From Pseudomonadota bacterium (lineage in GTDB: Bacteria > Pseudomonadota > Alphaproteobacteria > Rhizobiales > Hyphomicrobiaceae), in contig JAEXXM010000057.1 of NCBI GenBank assembly GCA_023405815.1, forward strand, positions 1 to 31,073: a DNA stretch of 31,073 nucleotides, written 5' to 3'. The notes under the pieces were generated by a model. That model saw only the letters and a program-made list of their open reading frames with translations. It had not been told where the DNA came from and did no database searches. Position 1 is the stretch's first letter. Every line of letters starts with the position of its first letter. This document shows positions 25,322-31,073 of this stretch, in pieces. Made by a program: the position numbers and the translations under genes.

Positions 25322-25694
25322 CGGCGCGCCGTCCGAGCAGCCAGGCGGCAACGAGCGAGAGCGCCAACAACACGAGCTGATAGATCGGCGCATGAAGGAC
25401 GATAAGGCCGGCCAGGCTCTCGGTGCGGCTGCTCGGCCCAAGGAACGCATCCCAATAGAGCCAAGCGCCGAATGCGAACGCGGCAACAAGCGCGACAAGA
25501 ACGACCCGCCAGGCGTTCGGGGTCCGCGCCATGTGCCTTGCGGCCAAATAGGCCAAGGGCAGCGGAAGGGCGACCCAGACGGTCAGAACGGCCGCTTGCA
25601 AGGGGCGGAACCCAGACCGCATGACGACGAAGACCCCGGCGCTCGCGAGCAGCCAAAGCAAGGCCAAAAGGCGGGAAATTCGTTCAGGATTCAT
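25308..25694 (-). CDS. Hypothetical small membrane protein
   Basis: I do not recognise this 128-residue protein. It appears to have four membrane segments (about 9-25, 35-52, 63-82 and 100-120). Short charged loops include ARHMARTPNAWR, and the tail is basic (LGRRAASGA). No motif suggests transport or catalysis. It lies on the minus strand between trmD and rplS, converging with trmD (14-base overlap) and diverging from rplS. trmD and rplS are normally near each other in bacteria, so this gene may be a later insertion. Confidence 0.72.
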   Translation of the reverse strand: MNPERISRLLALLWLLASAGVFVVMRSGFRPLQAAVLTVWVALPLPLAYLAARHMARTPNAWRVVLVALVAAFAFGAWLYWDAFLGPSSRTESLAGLIVLHAPIYQLVLLALSLVAAWLLGRRAASGA

Positions 25695-25860
25695 GCTCGA
25701 TCCCCCTAACGTCGCTTATTCGGGCCACATTCCCTTTAGACCATATCGACAAGCCGTTGTGTTTGGGCTATGACCCCCGGCAAATTCCCCAAGGCTTGCC
25801 GTTAAGGGGTGCCGGCCAACGCCGTGCCCCGACGGTCTATTTCTACGGTTTAGGTGCCCT

Positions 25861-26514
25861 ATGAACGTTATCCAAGAGCTCGAGCGCGAGCAGATCAGCG
25901 CCGTCACGGCGAAGCGCGGCGTGCCCGAATTCGGACCTGGCGACACCGTCAAGGTCATGGTGAAGGTGATCGAGGGCGACAACGTCCGCACGCAGGCCTA
26001 TGAGGGAGTCGTCATCGGCCGCTCGGGCGCGGGCATCAACGAGAACTTCACCGTCCGCAAGATCTCCTACGGCGAGGGCGTGGAGCGTGTGTTCCCGATC
26101 TACTCGCCGTACATCGCCGAGATCGAGGTCATCCGTCGCGGCAAGGTCCGCCGCGCGAAGCTCTACTACCTGCGCGGCCGCCGCGGTAAGGCTGCCCGCA
26201 TCGCCGAGCGCTCCGACGCTCGCGCCCGCCGCCTCAACGCCGCCTGGAAGGGCTTCAAGAAGCAGAAGGGCGAGCCGGACGATCTCACGAAGATCAAGGG
26301 CATCGACGCCGACCTTGCCGGCCGTCTGCGTCAGCTCAACGCCATCAAGCTTGAGCAGATCGCGAACCTCTCGGACGAGGACATCGCCAACATCGACGAG
26401 ACGCTGCAGCTCGACGGCCGCATCGAGAAGGACGACTGGGTCGGCCAGGCTCAGGCGCTGATCGCCGAGGCTTCCGCCGCCGAGGTTCCGGCCGAGGAAG
26501 AAGCCAAGGGCTGA
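25861..26514 (+). CDS. rplS: Ribosomal protein L19 with C-terminal helix-hairpin-helix-like extension
   Basis: Residues 1-130 are a standard bL19, which sits at the 30S-50S interface. It starts MNVIQELEREQIS and contains FGPGDTVKVMVKVIEGD, RTQAYEGVVIGRSG, FTVRKISYGEGVERVFPIYSP and LYYLRGRRGKAARI. The protein continues for another ~85 residues, where most bacteria stop near 115-130. That extension contains DDLTKIKGIDADLAGRLRQLN, LEQIANLSDEDIANIDETL and GRIEKDDWVGQAQAL (about 140-200). It resembles the small domain seen at the C-terminus of L21 and NuoE-type proteins in Rhizobiales. The reading frame is continuous with no frameshift. A nested palindrome follows the stop. Confidence 0.95.
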   Translation: MNVIQELEREQISAVTAKRGVPEFGPGDTVKVMVKVIEGDNVRTQAYEGVVIGRSGAGINENFTVRKISYGEGVERVFPIYSPYIAEIEVIRRGKVRRAKLYYLRGRRGKAARIAERSDARARRLNAAWKGFKKQKGEPDDLTKIKGIDADLAGRLRQLNAIKLEQIANLSDEDIANIDETLQLDGRIEKDDWVGQAQALIAEASAAEVPAEEEAKG

Positions 26515-26531
26515 TCGTCCCTGGCGCTCAC

Positions 26532-26594
26532 ATCAAGGTTTCATGCAACGGCGCGCCCCAATGGCGCGCCGTTGTCGTTTCAGGAAACCTTGAT
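26532..26594 (+). terminator. Nested palindrome and terminator after rplS
   Basis: The outer arms ATCAAGGTTTC (26532-26542) and GAAACCTTGAT (26584-26594) are perfect. They enclose a second perfect 12-bp stem, CAACGGCGCGCC (26546-26557) with GGCGCGCCGTTG (26563-26574), loop CCAAT. TCGTTTC follows the inner stem. It starts 18 bases after the rplS stop and probably ends that transcript. Being nearly symmetrical, it could also act against transcription coming from the fix genes. Confidence 0.75.
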
Positions 26595-26837
26595 ACTTCT
26601 AGATATGCTTCACGCTCCACTGCGGCACTGGCTAAGCCGCAGCAGATAAATCCGTCGCGGCCGCGCAGGCGGCCGTCTACGCCAGCCTCAGCATCCCCGG
26701 CGCAGGTCGTGCGCACCGATAGTGGCGTGGATGGCCGACTTCTCGGCCATGCCGGGTGGGTGGGCGGAGGTCTGCCTCAACCGGACAGCCTCGAGGCAAG
26801 TCCGAGGATGGCTCTTTGTGCTATCGTGCGCGCGGCG
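26595..26837. other. Intergenic boundary between rplS and the fix genes
   Basis: About 240 bases without a gene, separating housekeeping rplS from the convergent fixX end. The only structure I see is a perfect 8-bp hairpin ATGGCCGA/TCGGCCAT (26731-26738 and 26743-26750, loop CTTC), about 90 bases past the fixX stop and without a T-run. No tRNA end, direct repeat or integrase remnant is visible. Confidence 0.5.
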
Positions 26838-27134
26838 TCAGCCGAACTTGTAGAGCACGCCGTAGCCGCCGCGCGGATAGCTCCACTCGATGTCGCCCGT
26901 CGGCTCGGCGATCAGGCGGCAGGTGCCGCATTCGACGCAGCCATCGGCGGCGATCTCGACCTGGCCCGCGCCGTTGAGCGCATAACAGCCGGCAGGGCAG
27001 GCAGTGAGCAGGGCGCGCAGGGCATCGGTCGGAACGCTGTGCGGGCGCACCTTGATGTGCACGCGGCCGGTGTCGACGAGGTAGCGGTTCTGGTAGAGCT
27101 TGTCCTCGACGCGCACGGGGAGCGGGGCCGTCAT
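26838..27134 (-). CDS. fixX: Ferredoxin-like protein FixX
   Basis: The small iron-sulfur subunit of the FixABCX complex, passing electrons from the bifurcating flavin toward quinone with FixC. The 98-residue product starts MTAPLPVRVEDKLYQNRY. It has cysteines 46 and 50 (CPAGC) and the cluster motif CVECGTC (66, 69, 72), followed by RLIAEPTGDIEWSYPRGGYGVLYKFG, the typical ending. A strong ribosome site (GGAGGT, five bases) precedes ATG 27134. An earlier start at 27227 would run into fixC and lacks family character. It is last in the minus-strand operon, 55 bases after fixC. Confidence 0.95.
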   Translation of the reverse strand: MTAPLPVRVEDKLYQNRYLVDTGRVHIKVRPHSVPTDALRALLTACPAGCYALNGAGQVEIAADGCVECGTCRLIAEPTGDIEWSYPRGGYGVLYKFG

Positions 27135-27189
27135 CTGAACCTCCAATTCCATTCGCCGAACGATGCTAGGGTAGCCGGAGCGTACATCA

Positions 27190-28497
27190 TCACCTCCACG
27201 CCCGGGCGAGGCGGAAGCCGTCGGCAAACAAGCCGAACCAGGAGCGCGCCGAAACGAAGGAGCGCAGCGTCGTCTTCTCCTTCTCGACCTTCGGCGTGCC
27301 GTCGACGCGCACGAAGCTCTGCATCGCCTTGTTCACGAGCTGCGGGTAGGTGAGGAAGAAGTTCTGCGACTGCGTATGCAGCAGCGCCGGCATATCCTTG
27401 TACTTTTTCAGGTCCTTGATGACGAAGGACTTGTCGAGCATCTGCTTGTAGAGCGCGAGGTTCTCCTCGGTCATCTCCTCGCGCCGGGACTTCAGCTGGA
27501 AGATCGCCTCGCCGGCAATGCGGCCCGAGGTCATGGCAAGGTTCGAGCCTTCGCGGTGGATGGCGTTGTTGAGCTGCGCCGCGTCGCCGACGACGACCCA
27601 GCCGTCGCCGAAGAGCTTGGGGATGGCCTTGTAGCCGCCCTCGGGAATGAGGTGGGCGGAATACTCCTTAACCTCCGAGCCCTCGATGAGCGGCGCCACG
27701 GACGGATGCCGCTTGAAGCGCTCGAGCAGGCCGTAGGGCGTCTCTCCGGTGCGCTGGAAATCCGAGACCAGGCAACCCATGCCGATCGAGACGCATTCCT
27801 TGTTGGCGTAGATGAAGCCCATGCCGGTCATGCCGCGCGAGATCGTACCCGCGGCCTCGATGACCATGCCCTCGTCGCCCTTGAGGTTGAAGCGCGCCTC
27901 GATCGTCTCGCGCGGCAGGAAGTGCATCTCCTTGACGGCGAGCGCCACGTTCTCGGGCTTAGGGATGTCGCGCAACCCGGCGCGGGTGCCGAGCAGCCCC
28001 GTGACGCCCTCGGCGATGACGACCACATCGGCGCGCACAAGGCCGCCGGCGCGATCGGTGCGCACGCCGATCACCTTGCCGAACGAATCCTTCACAAGCT
28101 CGACCACGGTCGTCTCGCATAGGACGACGGCGCCGGCCTCCTGCACCTTCTTGGAGAACCACTTGTCGAACTGGGCGCGAATGATGGTGTAGCGGTTGGG
28201 CCGCTGCTCGTTGAAGTCGTCGGAGCGGTAGTGCAGGCCGACGTGCGAGCGGTCGTCCATCATCCAGAAGCGCTGCTCGACGAGGTGGCGCTCGAGCGGG
28301 GCGTCGTCGCGGAAATCCGGTATCAGCTTCTCCAGCATCTCGGAATAGAGGATGGCGCCCTGCACGTTCTTCGAACCGGAATACTCGCCGCGCTCGAGCT
28401 GCAGAACCTTGAGGCCCCGCTGCGCCATGGTGAGCGCCGCGGCGTTTCCCGCCATGCCGGCGCCGACGACGATGGCATCGAACTTCTCCTCGATCAT
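27190..28497 (-). CDS. fixC: FixC, FAD-dependent electron-transfer flavoprotein:quinone oxidoreductase-like subunit
   Basis: The quinone-reducing subunit of FixABCX. The 435-residue product has the FAD-binding motif VVGAGMAGNAAALTMAQRG near the N-terminus, LERGEYSGSKNVQGAILY, and the second FAD site FGDGWVVVGDAAQLNNAIHREGSNLAM (about 290-315). It resembles ETF-QO but lacks that protein's C-terminal ferredoxin domain, which is supplied by FixX. A good ribosome site (TAGGAGAG) precedes the ATG, 9 bases after the fixB stop. Length is normal, and no substitutions were noticed in the visible motifs. Confidence 0.97.
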   Translation of the reverse strand: MIEEKFDAIVVGAGMAGNAAALTMAQRGLKVLQLERGEYSGSKNVQGAILYSEMLEKLIPDFRDDAPLERHLVEQRFWMMDDRSHVGLHYRSDDFNEQRPNRYTIIRAQFDKWFSKKVQEAGAVVLCETTVVELVKDSFGKVIGVRTDRAGGLVRADVVVIAEGVTGLLGTRAGLRDIPKPENVALAVKEMHFLPRETIEARFNLKGDEGMVIEAAGTISRGMTGMGFIYANKECVSIGMGCLVSDFQRTGETPYGLLERFKRHPSVAPLIEGSEVKEYSAHLIPEGGYKAIPKLFGDGWVVVGDAAQLNNAIHREGSNLAMTSGRIAGEAIFQLKSRREEMTEENLALYKQMLDKSFVIKDLKKYKDMPALLHTQSQNFFLTYPQLVNKAMQSFVRVDGTPKVEKEKTTLRSFVSARSWFGLFADGFRLARAWR

Positions 28498-28506
28498 CGC
28501 GCTCTC

Positions 28507-29613
28507 CTAGCTCGCTATGCGGTCGCGGGTGCTGGCCGACAGGCGCCGGCGGAATGCCTCCGTCAGCGCAGGCAGCAATCGAATGGCGTCGGTGACGATA
28601 CCGATATGGGCGAAATCGAAGATCGGCGCGTTCTTGTCGGTGTTGATGGCGAGGATGAGGTCGGCGCCTTCGACGCCGACACGGTGCTGAATGGCGCCCG
28701 AGATTCCGGCGGCAATGTAGAGCCGCGGGCGGATGGTCTTGCCGGTCTGGCCGATCTGGCGGTCGGACGACATCCAGCCCTTCTGCACCACCGGTCGCGA
28801 GCAGCCGTATTCGGCGCCGAGCACGGAAGCGAGCTGGCGCACGAGCTGGAAGTTCTCCTGCGAGCCGAGCCCAAGGCCTCCGGCGACGACGACATCGGCG
28901 TAGGCAAGGCTCGACTTCGCCGACTCCCGGTCGGGAATGAAGGAGAGGACCTTGGTGATGACGTCGTCCTCGACCATGTCGAACTTGTGCTCGACCAGCC
29001 GCTCCAGGGGGCGCTCTGCGCGCTCCGGCATGGGCATCACACGCGGGCGCACGGTGGCCATCTGCGGGCGGTAGTTGAGGGTGTAGATCGTGCACAGCAG
29101 GGAGCCGCCGAAGGTCGGGCGAGTCGCAGCGAGCGAGCCGTCCGCATCGACGTCAAGCTCGGTGCAGTCGGCGGTGAGACCGGTGAGCAGCGTCGTCGCA
29201 ACGGCGCCGGCAAGGTCACGGCCTAGCGTCGTCGCGCCGAGCAAGAGAATCTCGGGCTTGTAGGTGTTGACGAGCTCCGTCATCGCGCGCGTGTAGGGCT
29301 CGTTGCGGTAGCTGGCGAGCAAATCACTTTCGACGATGTAGACGAGGTCGGCGCCGTAGCAGCTCGCCTCCGCGGCGGCAGCTCGGACGGCTCCGCCCGG
29401 CGCGCCCAGCACGACGGCGGCGAGATCGACGCCCAGCTTGTTGGCCAGCTTGCGTCCGGCGCCGAGCAGCTCCCAGGAGACGGGGTGCACCTCGCCGCGC
29501 TCCTGCTCGATGAACACCCAGACGTGCTTGTAGTCCTTGAAGTGGTCGGGCAGCGCCTTCTTGGTGGCGGCGCGGCCACCGGCTGCTGCGGGTTGTTTCG
29601 GTGCCTCGGCCAT
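28507..29613 (-). CDS. fixB: FixB, electron-transfer flavoprotein alpha-type subunit
   Basis: The alpha-type ETF subunit. Together with FixA it takes electrons from NADH, and flavin bifurcation sends one toward ferredoxin or flavodoxin for nitrogenase and one to quinone. The 368-residue product has an Ala-rich start, then HVWVFIEQERGEVHPVSWELLG. The FAD-binding C-terminal domain is DRQIGQTGKTIRPRLYIAAG, followed by SGAIQHRVGVEGADLILAINTD and APIFDFAHIGIVTDA. AGAGGGA lies five bases upstream of the ATG. It begins 19 bases after fixA. Confidence 0.97.
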   Translation of the reverse strand: MAEAPKQPAAAGGRAATKKALPDHFKDYKHVWVFIEQERGEVHPVSWELLGAGRKLANKLGVDLAAVVLGAPGGAVRAAAAEASCYGADLVYIVESDLLASYRNEPYTRAMTELVNTYKPEILLLGATTLGRDLAGAVATTLLTGLTADCTELDVDADGSLAATRPTFGGSLLCTIYTLNYRPQMATVRPRVMPMPERAERPLERLVEHKFDMVEDDVITKVLSFIPDRESAKSSLAYADVVVAGGLGLGSQENFQLVRQLASVLGAEYGCSRPVVQKGWMSSDRQIGQTGKTIRPRLYIAAGISGAIQHRVGVEGADLILAINTDKNAPIFDFAHIGIVTDAIRLLPALTEAFRRRLSASTRDRIAS

Positions 29614-29632
29614 CGCGATCCCTCTGGGGCTC

Positions 29633-30478
29633 TCAGTATCCGCGTGCGAGCGTAATCAGCTTCGATTCGAGTTCAGGCTGCTGCTTGAAGATCTCGGCGA
29701 TCAGTGCCTCCGCCGGCCCTTCCTCTCCCGGCTCGACGAATGTCGCCTTGGTCGCGCGGGCAGTCGGCGCGAACACCTTCTTGACGATGGTCGGCGAGCC
29801 CCTAAGGCCGCACTTGGAGGTGTCCTCGATGCCGGCATCGGCTGCGCTCCACTTGACGACGGAGGCGCGCGCGGCGCGCAGCGCGTCATTGAGCGAACCG
29901 CGGCGGATGTCGTTGGTCGCCTCGAGCATGGTGATGAGGCACGGCATCTTCGTGCTCAGAACCTGCACGCCGCCTTCGGCGCGCCGCTCGACCTTGATCT
30001 CGCCGGCCGCACCGTCGATCTCGACGATGCGCGAGACGTAGGTGAGCTGCGTGAGGCCGAGGCGCTTGGCGATGCCGGGGCCGACCTGCGCCGTGTCGCC
30101 GTCGATGGTCTGCTTGCCGGTGAAGACGATGTCCGGCTTCCCATACGTCTCGCCGATCTTCTTGATGGCGGTGGCTAGGGCGAAGGTCGTCGCCAGCGTG
30201 TCCGACCCGGCGAAGAAGCGGTCGGTCAGTAGCACGGCGCGATCGGCCCCGAACGTCAGCGCCTTGCGCAGCGTGTCCTCGGCCATCGGCGGGCCCATGG
30301 TGAGGATGGTGACCTCGCCACCGAGTTTATCGCGCAGGCGCAGCGCCTCCTCGATGGCGAAGAGGTCATAGGGATTGATGATCGTCGGCACCCCCTGCCG
30401 CATGATGGTGTTGGTGACGGGGTGCACGCGGATCTGCGCGGAGTCGGGGACCTGCTTGATGCAGACTACGATGTGCAT
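29633..30478 (-). CDS. fixA: FixA, electron-transfer flavoprotein beta-type subunit
   Basis: The beta-type ETF subunit and first gene of the fixABCX operon. The 281-residue product starts MHIVVCIKQVPDSAQIRVHP. It has INPYDLFAIEEALRL, VTILTMGPPMAEDTLRKAL, GADRAVLLTDR and FTGKQTIDGDTAQVGPGIAKRLG, all typical of the ETF beta family in its nitrogen-fixation branch. A sigma-54 promoter and a NifA-type site are found upstream, so expression is expected only when nitrogenase is made. The ribosome site (GAGGA) is about ten bases before the ATG. Confidence 0.97.
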   Translation of the reverse strand: MHIVVCIKQVPDSAQIRVHPVTNTIMRQGVPTIINPYDLFAIEEALRLRDKLGGEVTILTMGPPMAEDTLRKALTFGADRAVLLTDRFFAGSDTLATTFALATAIKKIGETYGKPDIVFTGKQTIDGDTAQVGPGIAKRLGLTQLTYVSRIVEIDGAAGEIKVERRAEGGVQVLSTKMPCLITMLEATNDIRRGSLNDALRAARASVVKWSAADAGIEDTSKCGLRGSPTIVKKVFAPTARATKATFVEPGEEGPAEALIAEIFKQQPELESKLITLARGY

Positions 30479-30512
30479 GGCGCGCCATTCCTCGAGGCTT
30501 CGTTTCTATATG

Positions 30513-30528
30513 AGCAAGGGCCGTACCA
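30513..30528 (-). promoter_or_regulatory. Sigma-54 (-24/-12) promoter of fixABCX
   Basis: On the minus strand the sequence reads TGGTACG-GCCC-TTGCT, matching the consensus TGGCACG-N4-TTGCW at all but one position. The invariant GG and GC are 12 bases apart, first base to first base. The predicted transcription start, near 30502, lies about 24 bases before the fixA ATG. Confidence 0.85.
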
Positions 30529-30616
30529 AGCCGCCGCCGTAGATTTTTCTGGCGCCATTCCAATAGCTTGCGCATTGGCCTCAAAGGCTTACGCCGCGGC
30601 GGGGAATCAACAGGCA

Positions 30617-30632
30617 TGTCGGAAACCCGACA
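30617..30632. promoter_or_regulatory. NifA upstream activator site (TGT-N10-ACA)
   Basis: TGT (30617-30619), ten bases, then ACA (30630-30632), with the inner bases also symmetric (CGG...CCG). It lies about 90 bases upstream of the -24 element of the fixA promoter, the usual distance for NifA activation by DNA looping. Confidence 0.8.
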
Positions 30633-30653
30633 GTCCCGGAGGCCTTCCGCGCG

Positions 30654-31001
30654 CTACTTCAGGAGCGTGTCGAAGGGCACGAACGTCGCCGGCGTCTTCG
30701 GCTCGACGGCCTCGCGCAGCACCTTGAACACGCGTTGCTCGATGGGCGTCGAGGTGGTGAAATCGGCGTAGGCGCGCTCGAGGTTGGCGCGGCAGCGCGC
30801 GGTGATCGTCTCCGGCGAGAGGCCGGAGAAGTCCTCGCGAGCCAAGTACTGACCCATGCGTTTCAGGATGTGCAGGCGCGCCACCCGCACGACCGTCTCC
30901 TCGTAGGGAAGCCCCAGGATGGAGAAAAAATCCTCCGCGGATGAAGCCGCCCGCAGCCTAGTCAGGACGTCGCTGCCTTCCATCGTCGTCGCGCCCGTCA
31001 T
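30654..31001 (-). CDS. nifW: Nitrogenase-stabilizing/protective protein NifW
   Basis: NifW binds the nitrogenase MoFe protein and is thought to protect it from oxygen or help its maturation. The 115-residue product has the family features SSAEDFFSILGLPYEETVVRVARLHILKRMGQYL and an ending with RVFKVLREAVEPKTPATFVPF. ATG 31001 has a GAGGAG eight bases upstream; ATG 30983 is a weaker alternative. It is in the same direction as fixABCX, with 175 bases between that hold the fixA promoter, so it is probably the last gene of an upstream nif unit lying outside the window. Confidence 0.95.
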   Translation of the reverse strand: MTGATTMEGSDVLTRLRAASSAEDFFSILGLPYEETVVRVARLHILKRMGQYLAREDFSGLSPETITARCRANLERAYADFTTSTPIEQRVFKVLREAVEPKTPATFVPFDTLLK

Positions 31002-31073
31002 CGGTCGAACTCCTCATTGGCTGTGCTCTTTGAGCGTTTCTCGTCTTGGGGCGCCAGTGCCCCGGCATGCGTC

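Noticed and set aside
27135..27227. Longer FixX start
   Set aside because: It would overlap fixC, whereas ATG 27134 has a strong ribosome site and gives the normal length.
31014..31073. Possible 3' end of an upstream minus-strand gene (19 open codons then TGA)
   Set aside because: It is too short to distinguish from chance in GC-rich DNA, and no family can be recognised.

Overview
This GC-rich window looks like a chromosomal segment of a nitrogen-fixing alphaproteobacterium, most likely from the Hyphomicrobiales (Rhizobiales). Three things support this. The rdgB-hemW and rph / hrcA-grpE and dnaK-dnaJ gene order is typical of that group. Ribosomal protein L19 carries a long C-terminal extension. 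The right end holds nifW and fixABCX with a recognisable NifA/sigma-54 control region. The genus cannot be read from the sequence. I see no rRNA, tRNA, CRISPR array, transposase or prophage.

Layout, left to right. (1) 1-3387, plus strand: the 3' part of argJ, a thiopurine methyltransferase-like gene, a tiny secreted basic protein on the minus strand, and a D,D-carboxypeptidase. (2) 3396-6303, minus strand: a PsiE-like membrane protein, gshB, yraN and rsmI, divergent from an LpoA-like lipoprotein gene (6483-7754). (3) 7751-11370: a helical protein of unknown function, gluQ, a small secreted protein, then alkA and an HNH endonuclease gene on the plus strand. (4) 11371-12789: mostly non-coding. 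It holds a 71-residue gene with its own terminator, then about 1 kb of unusual sequence dense in a GACGCAAC-like motif. (5) 12790-17481, minus strand: rph, a DUF1772 membrane protein, a VOC-family protein, a pair of related palindromic repeats, rdgB, hemW, a DedA/YqaA protein and dsbB. (6) 17637-22879, plus strand: the heat-shock genes hrcA, grpE, dnaK and dnaJ. (7) 22898-26514: an FMN reductase, pyrF, a DUF1330 protein, trmD and a fused L19 gene (rplS), with one small membrane protein on the minus strand. (8) 26838-31001, minus strand: fixX, fixC, fixB, fixA and nifW.

How the genes work together. GrpE, DnaK and DnaJ form the Hsp70 cycle, and HrcA is the matching repressor family. FixABCX is the flavin-based electron-bifurcating complex that supplies low-potential electrons to nitrogenase, and NifW protects or helps mature nitrogenase. 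A sigma-54 promoter and a TGT-N10-ACA site upstream of fixA imply that the complex is made under nitrogen-fixing conditions. Most other genes are housekeeping: arginine, pyrimidine, glutathione and haem metabolism, tRNA and rRNA modification, ribosome, disulfide bonds, cell wall and DNA repair.

The parts least explained by known genes are the GACGCAAC-rich non-coding region, the paired palindromes between rdgB and the VOC gene, and the L19 fusion. I found no clearly novel multi-gene system.
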